Of a stretch of DNA of 64,000 nt, positions 12,601 to 21,732 are shown one piece after another. The notes beneath the pieces are model-generated. The model worked only from the letters and a program-made list of their open reading frames with translations. It searched no databases and was not told where the DNA came from. Position 1 is the stretch's first letter. Each line of letters starts with the position of its first letter. The DNA comes from Pseudomonas viridiflava. GTDB lineage: Bacteria > Pseudomonadota > Gammaproteobacteria > Pseudomonadales > Pseudomonadaceae. The position numbers and the translations under genes are program-made. Location: contig NZ_LKEH01000026.1 of assembly GCF_001642795.1 (NCBI RefSeq), positions 471,595 to 535,594 of the forward strand, given 5' to 3'.

Positions 12601-15600
12601 GCGCTTCGTGAGCCCGCTCGGCATCGTCGAAGAACTGATCGCTGACCGCCAGGCTGCTTTCTTCCACGGCGCCATACAGGTCGAGCAAGGCTTCGCACAG
12701 CTCATCGACCTGCGGCAGATCGGCCAGATGCGCGCCATGACCCAGAGTGGTCAGCTCATCGAGCAGCGCACTGAGTTCCTGTCGCTCGCCGGGATGTTCG
12801 CGCCAGCGTCGCAACAGGTTTTCCGCATCCAGCACGATGTCCATGCCTTCGGCGAGGAAGCTGGCAATGAGCTTGGGATTACGCTTGATGCGCAGGCCGT
12901 TGTCCGACTCGCGCAGGGCAGCGGTCAGACGGTCATTGAGCAGCGCGCAGGCGGCCTCGATCAGGGCAGGCGCACCGGGAATCGGTGCCAGCGGCTGGCT
13001 GTCCAGTTGCTCCAGCCCCTTGCGCAACAGCGGCTCCGCGCTGCGCAGCAGACGGATTTCGGGCGTGCCGATGGCGATCAGGTTGGCCTTGTACTCGCGC
13101 ACCAGTTGATCCAGCGGGCTGGCCAGTTCGGCCATCGGCAAAACGCCCGCCATGTGTGCGCTGCCCTTGAGGGTATGCAGGGCACGCAACAGGCTGTCGC
13201 TGATCGACGGCGACGGTGACTGTTCGGCGCTTTCAAGGAAGCGATCCAGCGTGCCCAGGTGCCCGAGGGCTTCCTGACGGAAGATCTCCAGCAATTGCGG
13301 ATCGATGACTTCGACATTGGGCTCGTTCGGCTGTACCGGCAGTGCTGGCGGCTCCAGGCCGTTGGCCAATGCATGGGCGCGGGCCGCGAGCACGTCGACA
13401 TCGTCGCGCTGACGCTGCGCCCCTTCGGCATAATCCGTGATGACCCGCGGCAGCAACACCAGCACATCGGTCAGCAACTGCTGGACGTCCAGCGCTGGCG
13501 GCACGTCGCCCTCCAGCACACGGTTCAGCAGGTTTTCCACCGCCCAGGCCAGTTCGCTCAGAATCAGCGCCCGCACCATTCGGCCGCTACCCTTCAAGGT
13601 GTGAAAGGCACGGCGCACTTCGGTCAGCGCGACCACATCCCACTGATCGCCCTTGCCCAGCGAAGCAAACCAGCGAGGCAGGTACTCGCGCAGCGCATCC
13701 AGCACCTCGTCAGCTTCCTCCAGAAACACTTCGCGCAGCTCTTCGTCTACGGCATCTTCGCCTGCGGGCGGTGGCAGCAGGCTGGTGGGCGCATTACGGG
13801 CCGGAGGATTGACGGCCGAGACCGGTCTGGCCAGCACTTGAGCGATGGTCTGCGTCGGGCTGACCAGCGCCTTGCGGTCGTCCAGCGCCAGCAGTTCGTC
13901 CTGGGTAATGACTTCGTCGAGCAGCGGCACTTCCAGAGAGTCCGGCGCTGGCGTGTAGCCCAGCCGGGCCAGACTCTGCTGCGCCATGTCGAGGATCTGG
14001 TCGCCCGGCGCTTCATGGTCCTCGCCCATGCGTTCCAGGTAGTACTCGACGCAGCTGATGGTGTCGGCCAGAGAGTCGAGCTGCATCGCGCCGGGACGCG
14101 TCTCGTCCACCAGCAGGTGTTCCTGAATGTATTCGTTGCACGCCGCCAGCAGACTGGCCGCTCGCGCCAGTGGAATCATTGCCAGCGCGCCGCGCACCTG
14201 GACCAGCAAGGCGCACAGCGGGTCGAGGCGCTGGCGGTCCCATTCGCTGTCGATGTACTCCAGAATCACGTCCTTGGCCTGCTGCAGCACCACACGCGCT
14301 TCGCGAATCACCAACTGGTGGATCTGGGTCAGGTCGGTGGTCGGCAGACGGCTGTCTTCACGGCTGTCCTGCTCGGTACTGCCCGCCATGCCGGCCAGGG
14401 TCGACTCGACGTACAGCAAGGCACCCGCCACGTCCATCAACGCTGCATCGCTGGGCTCGCGCTGCCCATGCGCCATGCCCTGCACCACCGCAAGCTGGTC
14501 GATGATGACCTTGCGCGGCTGGCCGAAACCGAGTACCGCCAGGGTGTCGGCGATCTGCCGCAACGGCGGCAACAAAGGGTTCAGCTCGCTGACGTGCTCC
14601 CGGTCGCCGCGCACGAACACATCCAGCCGCTCCTTGACCCGCACCAGCCCTTCACACAACGCCACGATGACCGAACGCATGGCGTCACGGTCCGGCCCGG
14701 CCATGCGGGCGCGTTCTTCGTTGACCACGTCGTTGCCGGGCAGCGCATCGGCGAGCGCGTACTGATCCTTGAGATCGAGCATCTTCGGCGCGAGGCTGTC
14801 GGACTTGGCGATGTAGAACAGCAGACTTTTCAGCAGCTCTTCGGGCGCGGGCTGGTTAATACCTTCGATGCCCTGCTCGGCCAGTCGCTTGAGTTCCTTG
14901 TCGGCATCCTTGAGCAGGCTGCGCAGTGCCGGGCTGTTGGCGAAGTTGCCGTTGAGCATGGTCTCGACCAGTGCCGTGGCGATTCGCCAGAGCGGCCCCA
15001 GCGGCGCATCCTCACAAAGCTGTTCCAGACGGGCGAAGACCTTGGCCATGTAACCGAGTTGCGTCTTGACGCCCTGCTCGCGCATCAGGCCCGCCAAAGC
15101 GGCCTGCAGGGTCTGACGCAACTTGCGCAACAGATTGGGCAGATCAGGCGTATTACGCCGGGCCAGTTCTTCCTCGTCCAATGCGGGAACAACGACCAGT
15201 TGCGGGGCGAACAGACTGGTTTCCGACAGCAGGCTTTCGCCTCGGGCGCTGCGCAAGTCGTTGAGCAGCGGCAGGACCACCAGCGGCAGATCCCGGCGCG
15301 CCGAATGAATGCGCTCCAGATACACCGGCAACTGGGTCATGGCCTGAATCAGCAACTGCTCGGACTCGACCGGATGGCTGACGCGTTTCTGCTGCACGGC
15401 CAGCACCAGTTGCTCGATTTCCTCGGCCAGCAGCGCTGCGCCGTAGAATTCGATCATCTGCAGGCTGCCATGAACCTGATGCACAAGGTTCAGGCACTCG
15501 GCTATCGCGGCCTCTTCCGCAGGGTTTTCGATGAATTCGTCCAGTGCATGACGTGCCTGCGTGAGCGTCTCGGCGATCTCGCCCTTGAGCCACTCCAGCG

Positions 15601-15625
15601 CCACATAGTCGTGACGATCAGCCAT
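9644..15625 (-). CDS. chpA: Hybrid histidine kinase ChpA of type IV pilus chemosensing
   Basis: A 1993-residue CheA-type kinase that controls twitching motility through PilG and PilH. Several Hpt phosphotransfer domains carry HTLKGS-type motifs near residues 673, 817, 1127 and 1271, plus a degenerate N-terminal VHQVHGS near 49. The catalytic ATPase follows (HMLRNAVDHGLES near 1575, DDGSGVDL near 1623, GRGVGMDVV near 1675). A CheW domain spans about 1740-1860. A C-terminal receiver domain has the acceptor Asp in MLLDIEMPRMDG near 1921. P. aeruginosa ChpA is longer (2472), so fewer or shorter phosphotransfer modules are present here. It lies 47 bp after pilJ in the same operon. Confidence 0.96.
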   Translation of the reverse strand: MADRHDYVALEWLKGEIAETLTQARHALDEFIENPAEEAAIAECLNLVHQVHGSLQMIEFYGAALLAEEIEQLVLAVQQKRVSHPVESEQLLIQAMTQLPVYLERIHSARRDLPLVVLPLLNDLRSARGESLLSETSLFAPQLVVVPALDEEELARRNTPDLPNLLRKLRQTLQAALAGLMREQGVKTQLGYMAKVFARLEQLCEDAPLGPLWRIATALVETMLNGNFANSPALRSLLKDADKELKRLAEQGIEGINQPAPEELLKSLLFYIAKSDSLAPKMLDLKDQYALADALPGNDVVNEERARMAGPDRDAMRSVIVALCEGLVRVKERLDVFVRGDREHVSELNPLLPPLRQIADTLAVLGFGQPRKVIIDQLAVVQGMAHGQREPSDAALMDVAGALLYVESTLAGMAGSTEQDSREDSRLPTTDLTQIHQLVIREARVVLQQAKDVILEYIDSEWDRQRLDPLCALLVQVRGALAMIPLARAASLLAACNEYIQEHLLVDETRPGAMQLDSLADTISCVEYYLERMGEDHEAPGDQILDMAQQSLARLGYTPAPDSLEVPLLDEVITQDELLALDDRKALVSPTQTIAQVLARPVSAVNPPARNAPTSLLPPPAGEDAVDEELREVFLEEADEVLDALREYLPRWFASLGKGDQWDVVALTEVRRAFHTLKGSGRMVRALILSELAWAVENLLNRVLEGDVPPALDVQQLLTDVLVLLPRVITDYAEGAQRQRDDVDVLAARAHALANGLEPPALPVQPNEPNVEVIDPQLLEIFRQEALGHLGTLDRFLESAEQSPSPSISDSLLRALHTLKGSAHMAGVLPMAELASPLDQLVREYKANLIAIGTPEIRLLRSAEPLLRKGLEQLDSQPLAPIPGAPALIEAACALLNDRLTAALRESDNGLRIKRNPKLIASFLAEGMDIVLDAENLLRRWREHPGERQELSALLDELTTLGHGAHLADLPQVDELCEALLDLYGAVEESSLAVSDQFFDDAERAHEALINMLDQVAAGQNVDPRPECVRALHDLLEQALDPSATGLIKSDGHRTLSVTELNAATAQMASEVPQSEALSSEAASLDDEIVEIFLEEAVDILDSAGQALQRWLDEPENPLPLSSLQRDLHTLKGGARMAEVAEVGDLAHELENLYEGLIDRRFNHSPQLAELLLKSHDELAIMLEQLFRHEALSDPAPLIDALIQCRNGEFGEPEPVAPTKHVEEPQERDTELLEIFLEEGFDLLESSGASLSRWQADPQNTLEVENLLRDLHTLKGGARMVEIAPIGDLAHELETLYEGLSSGVMQADPLMMSLLQSGHDVLADMLDAVRADKPLPDATLLIQNIQNLASQEPGQRLPLVNAPEPEPVAAPVAAADAESERNVPETIKVPAEQLENLVNLAGETSIFRGRIEQQMLDAQVALVEMETTIERMRDQLRRLDMETQGRILSREQVQAERLGYEEFDPLEMDRHSQLQQLSRALFESASDLMDLKETLGARTRDAEMLLSQQARVNTQLQEGLMRTRMVPFERMVPRLRRVVRQVATQLNKKVQFEVANADGEMDRNVLERMVAPLEHMLRNAVDHGLESTERRLAAGKPEQGLITLELMHEGGDILIELSDDGSGVDLAAVRRKAIKRGMIHPDADLADHEVLPFILQAGFSTTEIITQISGRGVGMDVVHAEVKQLGGSMVIDSTPGKGTRFRIRLPFSVSVNRALMVTCGEEQYAVPLNTVDGIVRVMPNELDTCYQTSPPRYQYGGRSYELRYLGELIDNSPPRLIGQLEPLPVLLVHLQDQWVAVQVDALAGSREIVVKNLGPQFARVQGISGATILGDGRVVLILDLMAQIRTLQGRLHRPATDGPMQTFHEIEQARPLLVMVVDDSVTVRKVTGRLLERHGMHVLTAKDGVDAMSLLQEHTPDIMLLDIEMPRMDGFEVASQIRHDEQLKDLPIIMITSRSGQKHRDRAMAIGVNEYLSKPYQESVLLDSIAYWSQVNV

Positions 15626-15672
15626 GACAGATACCGCCCTTTACCCGGTCCAGATCGTTCATTGAGTGAACA

Positions 15673-17715
15673 TCATCCGATTTTTTTCGATGGCGGCAAG
15701 GTGAAACCCGACACCGAACGACGCATTTCGCTGGCCATCTTCGCCAGGTTGCCAATGCTCTCGGCGGTTGCCGCAGTGCCCGAGGTGGTCTGTGAGGTGG
15801 TCTGCTGGATCACGCTCATGGTCTGGGAGATCTGTCCGGCCGACTCGGCCTGTTGCCGCGCGGCATCGGTGATACTTTCGATCAGCTCGGCCAGCACTCT
15901 GGACACGCCTTCGATCTCTTCGAGCGCGACGCCTGCATCCTGCGCCAGCCGCGCGCCACGCACCACTTCGCTGGTGGTCTGCTCCATGGAGATGACCGCC
16001 TCGTTGGTGTCGTTCTGGATCGCCCGTACCAGCGTCTCGATCTGTTTGGTGGCCGAAGACGAACGCTCGGCGAGCCGCTGGACTTCGTCGGCAACCACGG
16101 CAAAACCACGCCCGGCATCACCCGCCATGGACGCCTGAATGGCCGCATTGAGGGCCAGAATGTTGGTCTGATCGGCAATATCATCGATCAGGCTGACAAT
16201 GTCGCCGATTTCCTGCGAAGACTCACCCAGACGCTTGATGCGCTTGGAGGTGTCCTGAATCTGTTCACGAATGTTGTCCATGCCCCGAATGGTGTTGTGC
16301 ACCACCTCGTTGCCCTTGTTGGCGATGGTCACCGAACGCTCGGCCACCGATGAGGATTCCGAGGCATTGGCCGACACCTGATCGATGGACGCCGCCATGT
16401 CGTTGATCGAAGTCGAGGCCGCGCTGATCTGCAACGCCTGATGCCGGGAAGCCGCGGACAACTGCATGGCCGTGGCCTGGGTTTCGGCGACCGCCGAGGC
16501 CACCTGCTCTGCCGTGAGGTTGATGGTGACCACCAGTTCACGCAACTGATCGATGGAGTAATTGATGGAGTCGGCGATGGCGCCGGTGAAGTCTTCGGTT
16601 ACCGAGGCCGTGACAGTCAGATCGCCGTCGGCCAGGTTTTCGATTTCGTCGAGCAGGCGCATGATCGCGTTCTGATTGCGCTCGCTCTTCTGTGCGGTTT
16701 CACGCAACTGGCGGTTGGTTTCGCGAACCATCACCAGCGCAATCAGGATGATCGACATCAGCGCCAGAAGCCCCAGCACGTAGCCGCCCACGGTGTTGAC
16801 GGTGCGTCGGTTGGCCAGATTTTCCAGGCTGTTGGCCAGCACCGAGGTCTCGTCCAGCAGGGTCTGCGAGGTATTGAAGATGTTGCCCGACGCTTCCCGT
16901 ACGCGATACAGCTCGGGCGAGGTCTCCAGAATTTCGTCCACCGAGCCGGAGACAAACTCGAACAACTCGGCAATCTCGGCCAGCCGCGCCCGCGCATCCC
17001 GGTCTTCGACCTGGGCAATGCGCATGGTCGCGTTGCCTTCCAGCATCCCGTTAAGCACACGCCCGAACTGGCTGGCGTCACGGCCAAAGGCATCGGCCGC
17101 CTGCACGGCGGTTTCATCACCCGCCAGTACCGTGTTGACCGATCCCAGAATCCGCTCGGCCAACAAGGCCTGACGCTGGGCGACCACAACCTGCGCGGCA
17201 GGCGCTTTGCTCTGCAGAAGAATCTCGACAACCTTTTCGTATTCGGCCTGCAACTGCGGAATGGTCTCGGCGAGGGTTGCGGCCACCTGATGCAGCGACA
17301 GCACGGTCTGCTCGCTGGCCAGAATCACGTCGGTGTTCTTGCGCAGCGCTTCCCAATCGTTCTGCACGTTGCGCAGTTCGTCGCGGATCGATGACGGCGC
17401 GGCGGGCAGGCTGGTGTTGGGATCGCCTTTTCTCAGGTAGCCCCAACGCAGGTCGAAGTCGTTGCGCGCATCGGCCAGCAGCTTGAAGGCCTGAGCCTTG
17501 CCTGCAGCCGCTTCGGTAGCATTTTTCGCGATGCGCTGGGACAACACGCGCAGCTCTCCGGCATGCCCGATGTACTGCTTGTCGTAGTTCGACTGAGTAT
17601 TGAGGTAAGCGAAGTTGGCGAACAGCAACATGATGAAAACGATGAGCGCGAAGAACAGCACGATAATCTGCGTACGGCTGCGTGCGCCTTCCAGTGACCT
17701 GCCTGTCTTACTCAT
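15673..17715 (-). CDS. pilJ: Type IV pilus methyl-accepting receptor PilJ
   Basis: A 680-residue chemoreceptor. One membrane helix near residues 17-38 and a second near 305-325 enclose a periplasmic all-helical sensor with PilJ-type sequence ([20 protein letters not shown]). A HAMP segment ([14 protein letters not shown]) and a cytoplasmic signalling hairpin with [19 protein letters not shown] near 535 follow. It clusters at the cell pole in P. aeruginosa and signals to ChpA through PilI and ChpC. The gene sits between pilI and chpA in the minus-strand pil-chp operon. No pilK methyltransferase gene follows it, which is where P. aeruginosa has one. Confidence 0.96.
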   Translation of the reverse strand: MSKTGRSLEGARSRTQIIVLFFALIVFIMLLFANFAYLNTQSNYDKQYIGHAGELRVLSQRIAKNATEAAAGKAQAFKLLADARNDFDLRWGYLRKGDPNTSLPAAPSSIRDELRNVQNDWEALRKNTDVILASEQTVLSLHQVAATLAETIPQLQAEYEKVVEILLQSKAPAAQVVVAQRQALLAERILGSVNTVLAGDETAVQAADAFGRDASQFGRVLNGMLEGNATMRIAQVEDRDARARLAEIAELFEFVSGSVDEILETSPELYRVREASGNIFNTSQTLLDETSVLANSLENLANRRTVNTVGGYVLGLLALMSIILIALVMVRETNRQLRETAQKSERNQNAIMRLLDEIENLADGDLTVTASVTEDFTGAIADSINYSIDQLRELVVTINLTAEQVASAVAETQATAMQLSAASRHQALQISAASTSINDMAASIDQVSANASESSSVAERSVTIANKGNEVVHNTIRGMDNIREQIQDTSKRIKRLGESSQEIGDIVSLIDDIADQTNILALNAAIQASMAGDAGRGFAVVADEVQRLAERSSSATKQIETLVRAIQNDTNEAVISMEQTTSEVVRGARLAQDAGVALEEIEGVSRVLAELIESITDAARQQAESAGQISQTMSVIQQTTSQTTSGTAATAESIGNLAKMASEMRRSVSGFTLPPSKKIG

Positions 17716-17793
17716 TTAAATCAGGCCCCCGCCTGGACCAACTGCGATTCATGACACAAAACCGGTCCGCCCATGGCGAGCCGCTGCGACCTT

Positions 17794-18333
17794 CTAGAAC
17801 GCCACATCCACAAACTCCGCAGACTGCAGCAGCGCCCACGGACTGAACACCAGCCAGGCCTGCTCACGAATGAACTGCCCGCGCAGAAACGGCAAAAGAC
17901 GCGAATCCAGTGTGCCCTGCGCTTCGGAAATCAGGCTCAACTGACTGAAATGCTGCATGCCGAAGACCTCGTCCACCAGCAGACCGGCGAACGCGTCCTG
18001 ATGTTCAACCACCAGCACGCGGCGCTGTTTGCGCACAGGCGACAGCTCCTGACCAAAGAATCCGCACAGGTCGGTGAGTGGCAACAGTCGTCCGCGAAGA
18101 TTGGCGATGCCCACAATCCAGGGTTTGACCCCATGCAAGGCGGCGTGTCGTGGCTCGTGCAGGATTTCGGCGATCTCGCCAATGGGCGCCACGAAACGCT
18201 GCTCGCCCATTCTGAACCCGATACCGACCCAGTCCTGCTGATGGGCTTCCTGCAAAGGCAGGCCAGCCGCCAGCGACCGACAGCGCCGGTCGATGTCCAG
18301 AAGCATTTCAAAGGCTGTGCGTGGCTCGGCCAT
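17794..18333 (-). CDS. pilI: CheW-like adaptor PilI
   Basis: A 179-residue CheW-family protein; WVGIGFRMGEQRFVAPIGEIAE and GIANLRGRLLPLTDLCGFFG are the typical adaptor blocks. It bridges PilJ and ChpA in the twitching-motility chemosensory complex. It starts 14 bp after pilH and ends 78 bp before pilJ, so it is part of the same transcript. Confidence 0.95.
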   Translation of the reverse strand: MAEPRTAFEMLLDIDRRCRSLAAGLPLQEAHQQDWVGIGFRMGEQRFVAPIGEIAEILHEPRHAALHGVKPWIVGIANLRGRLLPLTDLCGFFGQELSPVRKQRRVLVVEHQDAFAGLLVDEVFGMQHFSQLSLISEAQGTLDSRLLPFLRGQFIREQAWLVFSPWALLQSAEFVDVAF

Positions 18334-18347
18334 GGCGATTCCGGCAA

Positions 18348-18713
18348 TCAGCCGGCCAGCACCGCGTTCAGGGTTTTCATCAGGGTGTCTTCATCCACCG
18401 GCTTGGTCAGGTAGTCGCGCGCGCCTTGGCGCTTGCCCCAGACCTTGTCGGTTTCCTGATCCTTGGTGGTGATCATGATCACCGGAATCATGGCGGTGTC
18501 GGCATCCTTGGTCAGCTGACGCGTGGCCTGGAAGCCGTTGAGCCCCGGCATCACGATGTCCATCAGCACGGCGTCGGGTTTTTCCTGACGGGCCAGGGCC
18601 ACGCCGTCCGCGCCGTTTTCAGCCTTGAGCACCTCGTGACCATGCTTTTCCAGCATGCCGGTGAGTTTGTACATTTCAGTCGGCGAGTCATCGACGATCA
18701 ATATTCGAGCCAT
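18348..18713 (-). CDS. pilH: Twitching-motility response regulator PilH
   Basis: A 121-residue single-domain receiver without an output domain. The acidic pair is in IVDDS (residues 8-9), the phosphoacceptor is Asp52 in LMDIVMPGLNG, and the conserved Lys lies in YLTKPVD. In P. aeruginosa, PilH acts opposite or alongside PilG to tune pilus retraction and cAMP signalling. It follows pilG by 47 bp. Confidence 0.96.
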   Translation of the reverse strand: MARILIVDDSPTEMYKLTGMLEKHGHEVLKAENGADGVALARQEKPDAVLMDIVMPGLNGFQATRQLTKDADTAMIPVIMITTKDQETDKVWGKRQGARDYLTKPVDEDTLMKTLNAVLAG

Positions 18714-18760
18714 GGGTGTTCCCCGTCAGGTTGCGAGCACGCGTTCAATGGGCGCGGGCG

Positions 18761-19171
18761 TCACGGTATGTGTTGTTCCACTGCAACGAAGCTCGGCACA
18801 TGGGCCTTGATCGCGCTGAGCAGTTCTTCCTTGCTGAATGGCTTGGTCAGAAACTGATCCGATCCCACAGCCCGCCCCCTGGCCTTGTCGAACAGCCCGT
18901 CCTTGGACGACAGCATAATGACAGGCGTGGACTTGAACGCTCGATTGTTCTTGATCAGGGCACAGGTCTGATAGCCATCCAGACGCGGCATCATGATATC
19001 GACGAATATGATGCGCGGGTGGTTATCGGCAATCTTGGCCAGCGCATCGAAACCGTCGATGGCCGTGATGACTTCACAGCCGACATTTCTCAGCAGCGTT
19101 TCGGCGGTACGGCGAATGGTCTTCGAGTCATCGATGACCATGACTTTCAAGGCTGTGGGGTGCTGTTCCAT
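18761..19171 (-). CDS. pilG: Twitching-motility response regulator PilG
   Basis: A 136-residue CheY-like receiver; VIDDSK holds the metal-binding acids, Asp58 in FVDIMMPRLDG is the acceptor, and FLTKPF holds the Lys. PilG promotes pilus extension and adenylate cyclase activation in P. aeruginosa. It is the first gene of the pil-chp operon, divergent from gshB across 233 bp that must hold the operon promoter; I could not pick out a convincing -35/-10 pair there. Confidence 0.96.
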   Translation of the reverse strand: MEQHPTALKVMVIDDSKTIRRTAETLLRNVGCEVITAIDGFDALAKIADNHPRIIFVDIMMPRLDGYQTCALIKNNRAFKSTPVIMLSSKDGLFDKARGRAVGSDQFLTKPFSKEELLSAIKAHVPSFVAVEQHIP

Positions 19172-19404
19172 ATCTGCTCTTCCATCGCCGCAGCGAATTT
19201 TTGCGTGTACTGCAAAGCACTGGGAGCCTGATGGTATGGCTTCACTGATCCGGAAGGATCGTAGACTAGGTGTGAGGCCTTTTTAGCACACTCCTCCCTC
19301 TCAATCCATAAACTGCGCCGCCCCTTGACCGGGAGCACTCGGAGCGCCACCCTGACGCCAATTTCACGGCCGTACCGGCCCTTATCGATCAGAGGATATT
19401 GCCC

Positions 19405-20364
19405 ATGAGCGTTCGCCTAGGGATTGTCATGGACCCCATTGAGCGCATCTCCTATAAAAAGGACAGCTCGCTCGCCATGCTGCTGGCTGCACAGGCGCGT
19501 GGCTGGGAGCTGTTCTATATAGAGCAGAAGGATCTGTACCAGAACGCAGGTCAGGCCCGTGCGCGCATGAAGCCGCTCAAGGTGTTCGCCGATCCGGGCA
19601 AATGGTTCGAATTCGAGGCTGAAGTCGACGCAGGCCTGGACGATCTGGACGTGATCCTGATGCGCAAGGATCCGCCATTCGACATGGAGTTTGTCTACGC
19701 GACCTACCTGCTGGAGCAGGCCGAGCGTGCTGGCGTGTTGGTGGTCAACAAGCCGCAGAGCCTGCGTGACTGCAACGAGAAGCTGTTTGCCACGCTGTTC
19801 CCGCAATGCACCCCGCCGACGCTGGTCAGCCGCCGCGCCGACATCATCCGCGAGTTCGCCGAACAGCACGGCGACGTGATCCTCAAGCCGCTGGACGGCA
19901 TGGGCGGCGCGTCGATCTTCCGCCATCGCGCGGGCGATCCGAACCTGTCGGTCATTCTGGAAACCCTGACGGCCCACGGCACCCAGCAAATCATGGCGCA
20001 GGGTTATCTGCCCGCGATCAAGGACGGCGACAAACGCATCCTGATGGTCGACGGCGAACCCGTTCCTTATTGCCTGGCGCGTATTCCGGCAGCCGGCGAA
20101 ACCCGTGGCAACCTCGCCGCTGGCGGCCGTGGCGAAGCGCGTCCGCTGAGCGACAAGGACCGCTGGATCGCCGAACAGATCGGCCCGACCCTGCGCGAGA
20201 AAGGTCTGCTGTTCGTGGGCCTGGACGTGATCGGTGAGCACCTGACCGAAATCAACGTGACCAGCCCGACCTGCATTCGCGAAATCGACAACGCTTTCGG
20301 CACCGACATCGGCGGCCTGTTGATGGATGCAATCGAGAAGAAGCTGCAGGCGCGTGCTGCCTGA
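19405..20364 (+). CDS. gshB: Glutathione synthetase
   Basis: A 319-residue ATP-grasp ligase that joins gamma-glutamylcysteine and glycine to make glutathione in the cytosol. It opens with MSVRLGIVMDPIERISYKKD, the family start. ATP-grasp elements include ILKPLDGMGGASIFR, GNLAAGGRGEARPL and GLDVIGEHLTEINVTSPT. The ATG at 19405 was chosen over an in-frame TTG two codons upstream because AGAGGA lies eight bases before it. gshB next to the pilus chemosensory genes is the conserved Pseudomonas arrangement. Confidence 0.97.
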   Translation: MSVRLGIVMDPIERISYKKDSSLAMLLAAQARGWELFYIEQKDLYQNAGQARARMKPLKVFADPGKWFEFEAEVDAGLDDLDVILMRKDPPFDMEFVYATYLLEQAERAGVLVVNKPQSLRDCNEKLFATLFPQCTPPTLVSRRADIIREFAEQHGDVILKPLDGMGGASIFRHRAGDPNLSVILETLTAHGTQQIMAQGYLPAIKDGDKRILMVDGEPVPYCLARIPAAGETRGNLAAGGRGEARPLSDKDRWIAEQIGPTLREKGLLFVGLDVIGEHLTEINVTSPTCIREIDNAFGTDIGGLLMDAIEKKLQARAA

Positions 20365-20445
20365 TTGGCAGGTTTTACGTTGAAATGATCCCGAATTGTG
20401 GGAAGCCCGCTGCGAAGTCTTTGACGCAGCGCTATGGCGCGGTAA

Positions 20446-20565
20446 GCACCGGACCGTGGGAGGCGGCTTGCCGGCGATGCAGTCGACGCGGTGTATCAGA
20501 AGAACCGTATTGTCGTTGATCGTCGGATTGCCGCCCAGACCAAGCCCCCTCCCACAGTCCGGTGC
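20446..20565. repeat. REPIN-like inverted repeat pair between gshB and tonB3
   Basis: The 388-bp gap between gshB and tonB3 contains a ~25-bp word beginning GCACCGGACCGTGGGAGG (20446-20470). Its near reverse complement, ending CCCACAGTCCGGTGC, lies at 20541-20565, with about 70 bp between them. The core TGTGGGAGGCGGCTTGCCGG recurs at 63967. Two oppositely oriented REPs about 120 bp end to end match the REPIN design of Pseudomonas. The rest of the gap shows no gene, only a ten-codon ORF just before tonB3. Confidence 0.75.
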
Positions 20566-20752
20566 CTGCTGCTCGACAGCGCTATGTCGAGACGCAGCGG
20601 GGCCTCCCACATCGAGGACTGCCGGGTATACCGGGCACTGAACGCCCTTCGTCCGATCCGGACCGGAGCTTCAAGCCACATTGCGTTATCATGCATCACC
20701 TGTAACACGACACGGACTTTGACATGCAGGCTGACGAGATGCTGAACCGCCC

Positions 20753-21655
20753 ATGACATCGATGGCCAGAAACGACCTTCCCCTGGAACTCGCCAACGTC
20801 GGCGTGCGTCCGGCCGATCGTCTGGGCTTCACGATGATGATCGCGGCGTTGATCCATCTGGCGATCATCCTCGGCGTGGGCTTTACCTACGTGAAGCCGG
20901 AGCAGATTTCACAGACGCTGGAAATCACCCTCGCCACCTTTAAAAGCGAAGAAAAGCCCAAACAGGCTGACTTCCTCGCTCAGGACGACCAGCAGGGCAG
21001 CGGTACGCTGGACAAGGCTGAAACGCTCAAGACCACCGAAGTCGCGCCCTACCAGGACACCAAGGTCAACAAGGTCACGCCGCCCCCGGCCAGCAAGCCG
21101 GTGGTCAAGCAGGAAGCGCCCAAGACTGCGGTTGCCACCACGGCACCCAGCCCTCAGAAAACCGTCGCCAAGCGTGAAGAGGTCAAACCCGACCCCGCAG
21201 TCAAGGCCGCGCCGACCTTCGACAGCGCCGAGCTGAGCAACGAAATCGCCAGCCTCGAAGCCGAACTGTCCGCCGAACAACAGCTGTACGCCAAGCGCCC
21301 GAAGATCCATCGCCTGAACGCGGCCTCGACCATGCGCGACAAGGGCGCCTGGTACAAGGACGACTGGCGCAAGAAAGTCGAGCGCGTCGGCAACCTCAAC
21401 TACCCTGAAGAAGCTCGCCGCAAGCAGATCTACGGAAACCTGCGACTACTGGTCTCGATCAATCGCGACGGTTCGCTGTACGAAGTGCTGGTGCTCGAAT
21501 CTTCCGGACAGCCGCTGCTGGATCAGGCAGCGCAGCGAATCGTGAGGCTTGCAGCGCCATTTGCGCCGTTCACCGGCGATCTGGCTGACATCGATCGACT
21601 CGAGATCATTCGCACCTGGAAATTCGCCCGCGGGGACAAGCTTTCCAGCAACTGA
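20753..21655 (+). CDS. tonB3: TonB-family energy transducer (TonB3-like)
   Basis: A 300-residue protein with a single N-terminal membrane helix (LGFTMMIAALIHLAIILGVGF, about 25-44). A long Lys/Pro/Glu-rich periplasmic spacer follows, then a C-terminal TonB domain with the YPEEARRKQIYGNLRLLVSI motif. TonB proteins pass inner-membrane proton-motive energy to outer-membrane receptors. The P. aeruginosa gene in this position, tonB3, is needed for normal type IV pilus assembly and twitching, which suits its place between the chemosensory genes and pilT. The start could be this ATG or the one three codons later (MARNDLP); neither has a strong ribosome site. A ten-codon ORF at 20724-20756 overlaps the first ATG. 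Confidence 0.85.
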   Translation: MTSMARNDLPLELANVGVRPADRLGFTMMIAALIHLAIILGVGFTYVKPEQISQTLEITLATFKSEEKPKQADFLAQDDQQGSGTLDKAETLKTTEVAPYQDTKVNKVTPPPASKPVVKQEAPKTAVATTAPSPQKTVAKREEVKPDPAVKAAPTFDSAELSNEIASLEAELSAEQQLYAKRPKIHRLNAASTMRDKGAWYKDDWRKKVERVGNLNYPEEARRKQIYGNLRLLVSINRDGSLYEVLVLESSGQPLLDQAAQRIVRLAAPFAPFTGDLADIDRLEIIRTWKFARGDKLSSN

Positions 21656-21732
21656 TGCTTTTTTGCCAATACTGCCAGCGCACGCACAACTGACAGTTGT
21701 CAGGCACGCGGCTCAGCGCCACACTAGGGCTC

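Noticed and set aside
11700..13620. Repeated segments in the chpA coding region as a CRISPR or DNA repeat
   Set aside because: The repetition is at protein level, from several Hpt domains with HTLKG motifs; spacing is hundreds of bases and the DNA differs.
13259..16138. 959-codon plus-strand frame opposite chpA and pilJ
   Set aside because: Antisense to two unmistakable chemosensory genes and spans their junction; no family features.
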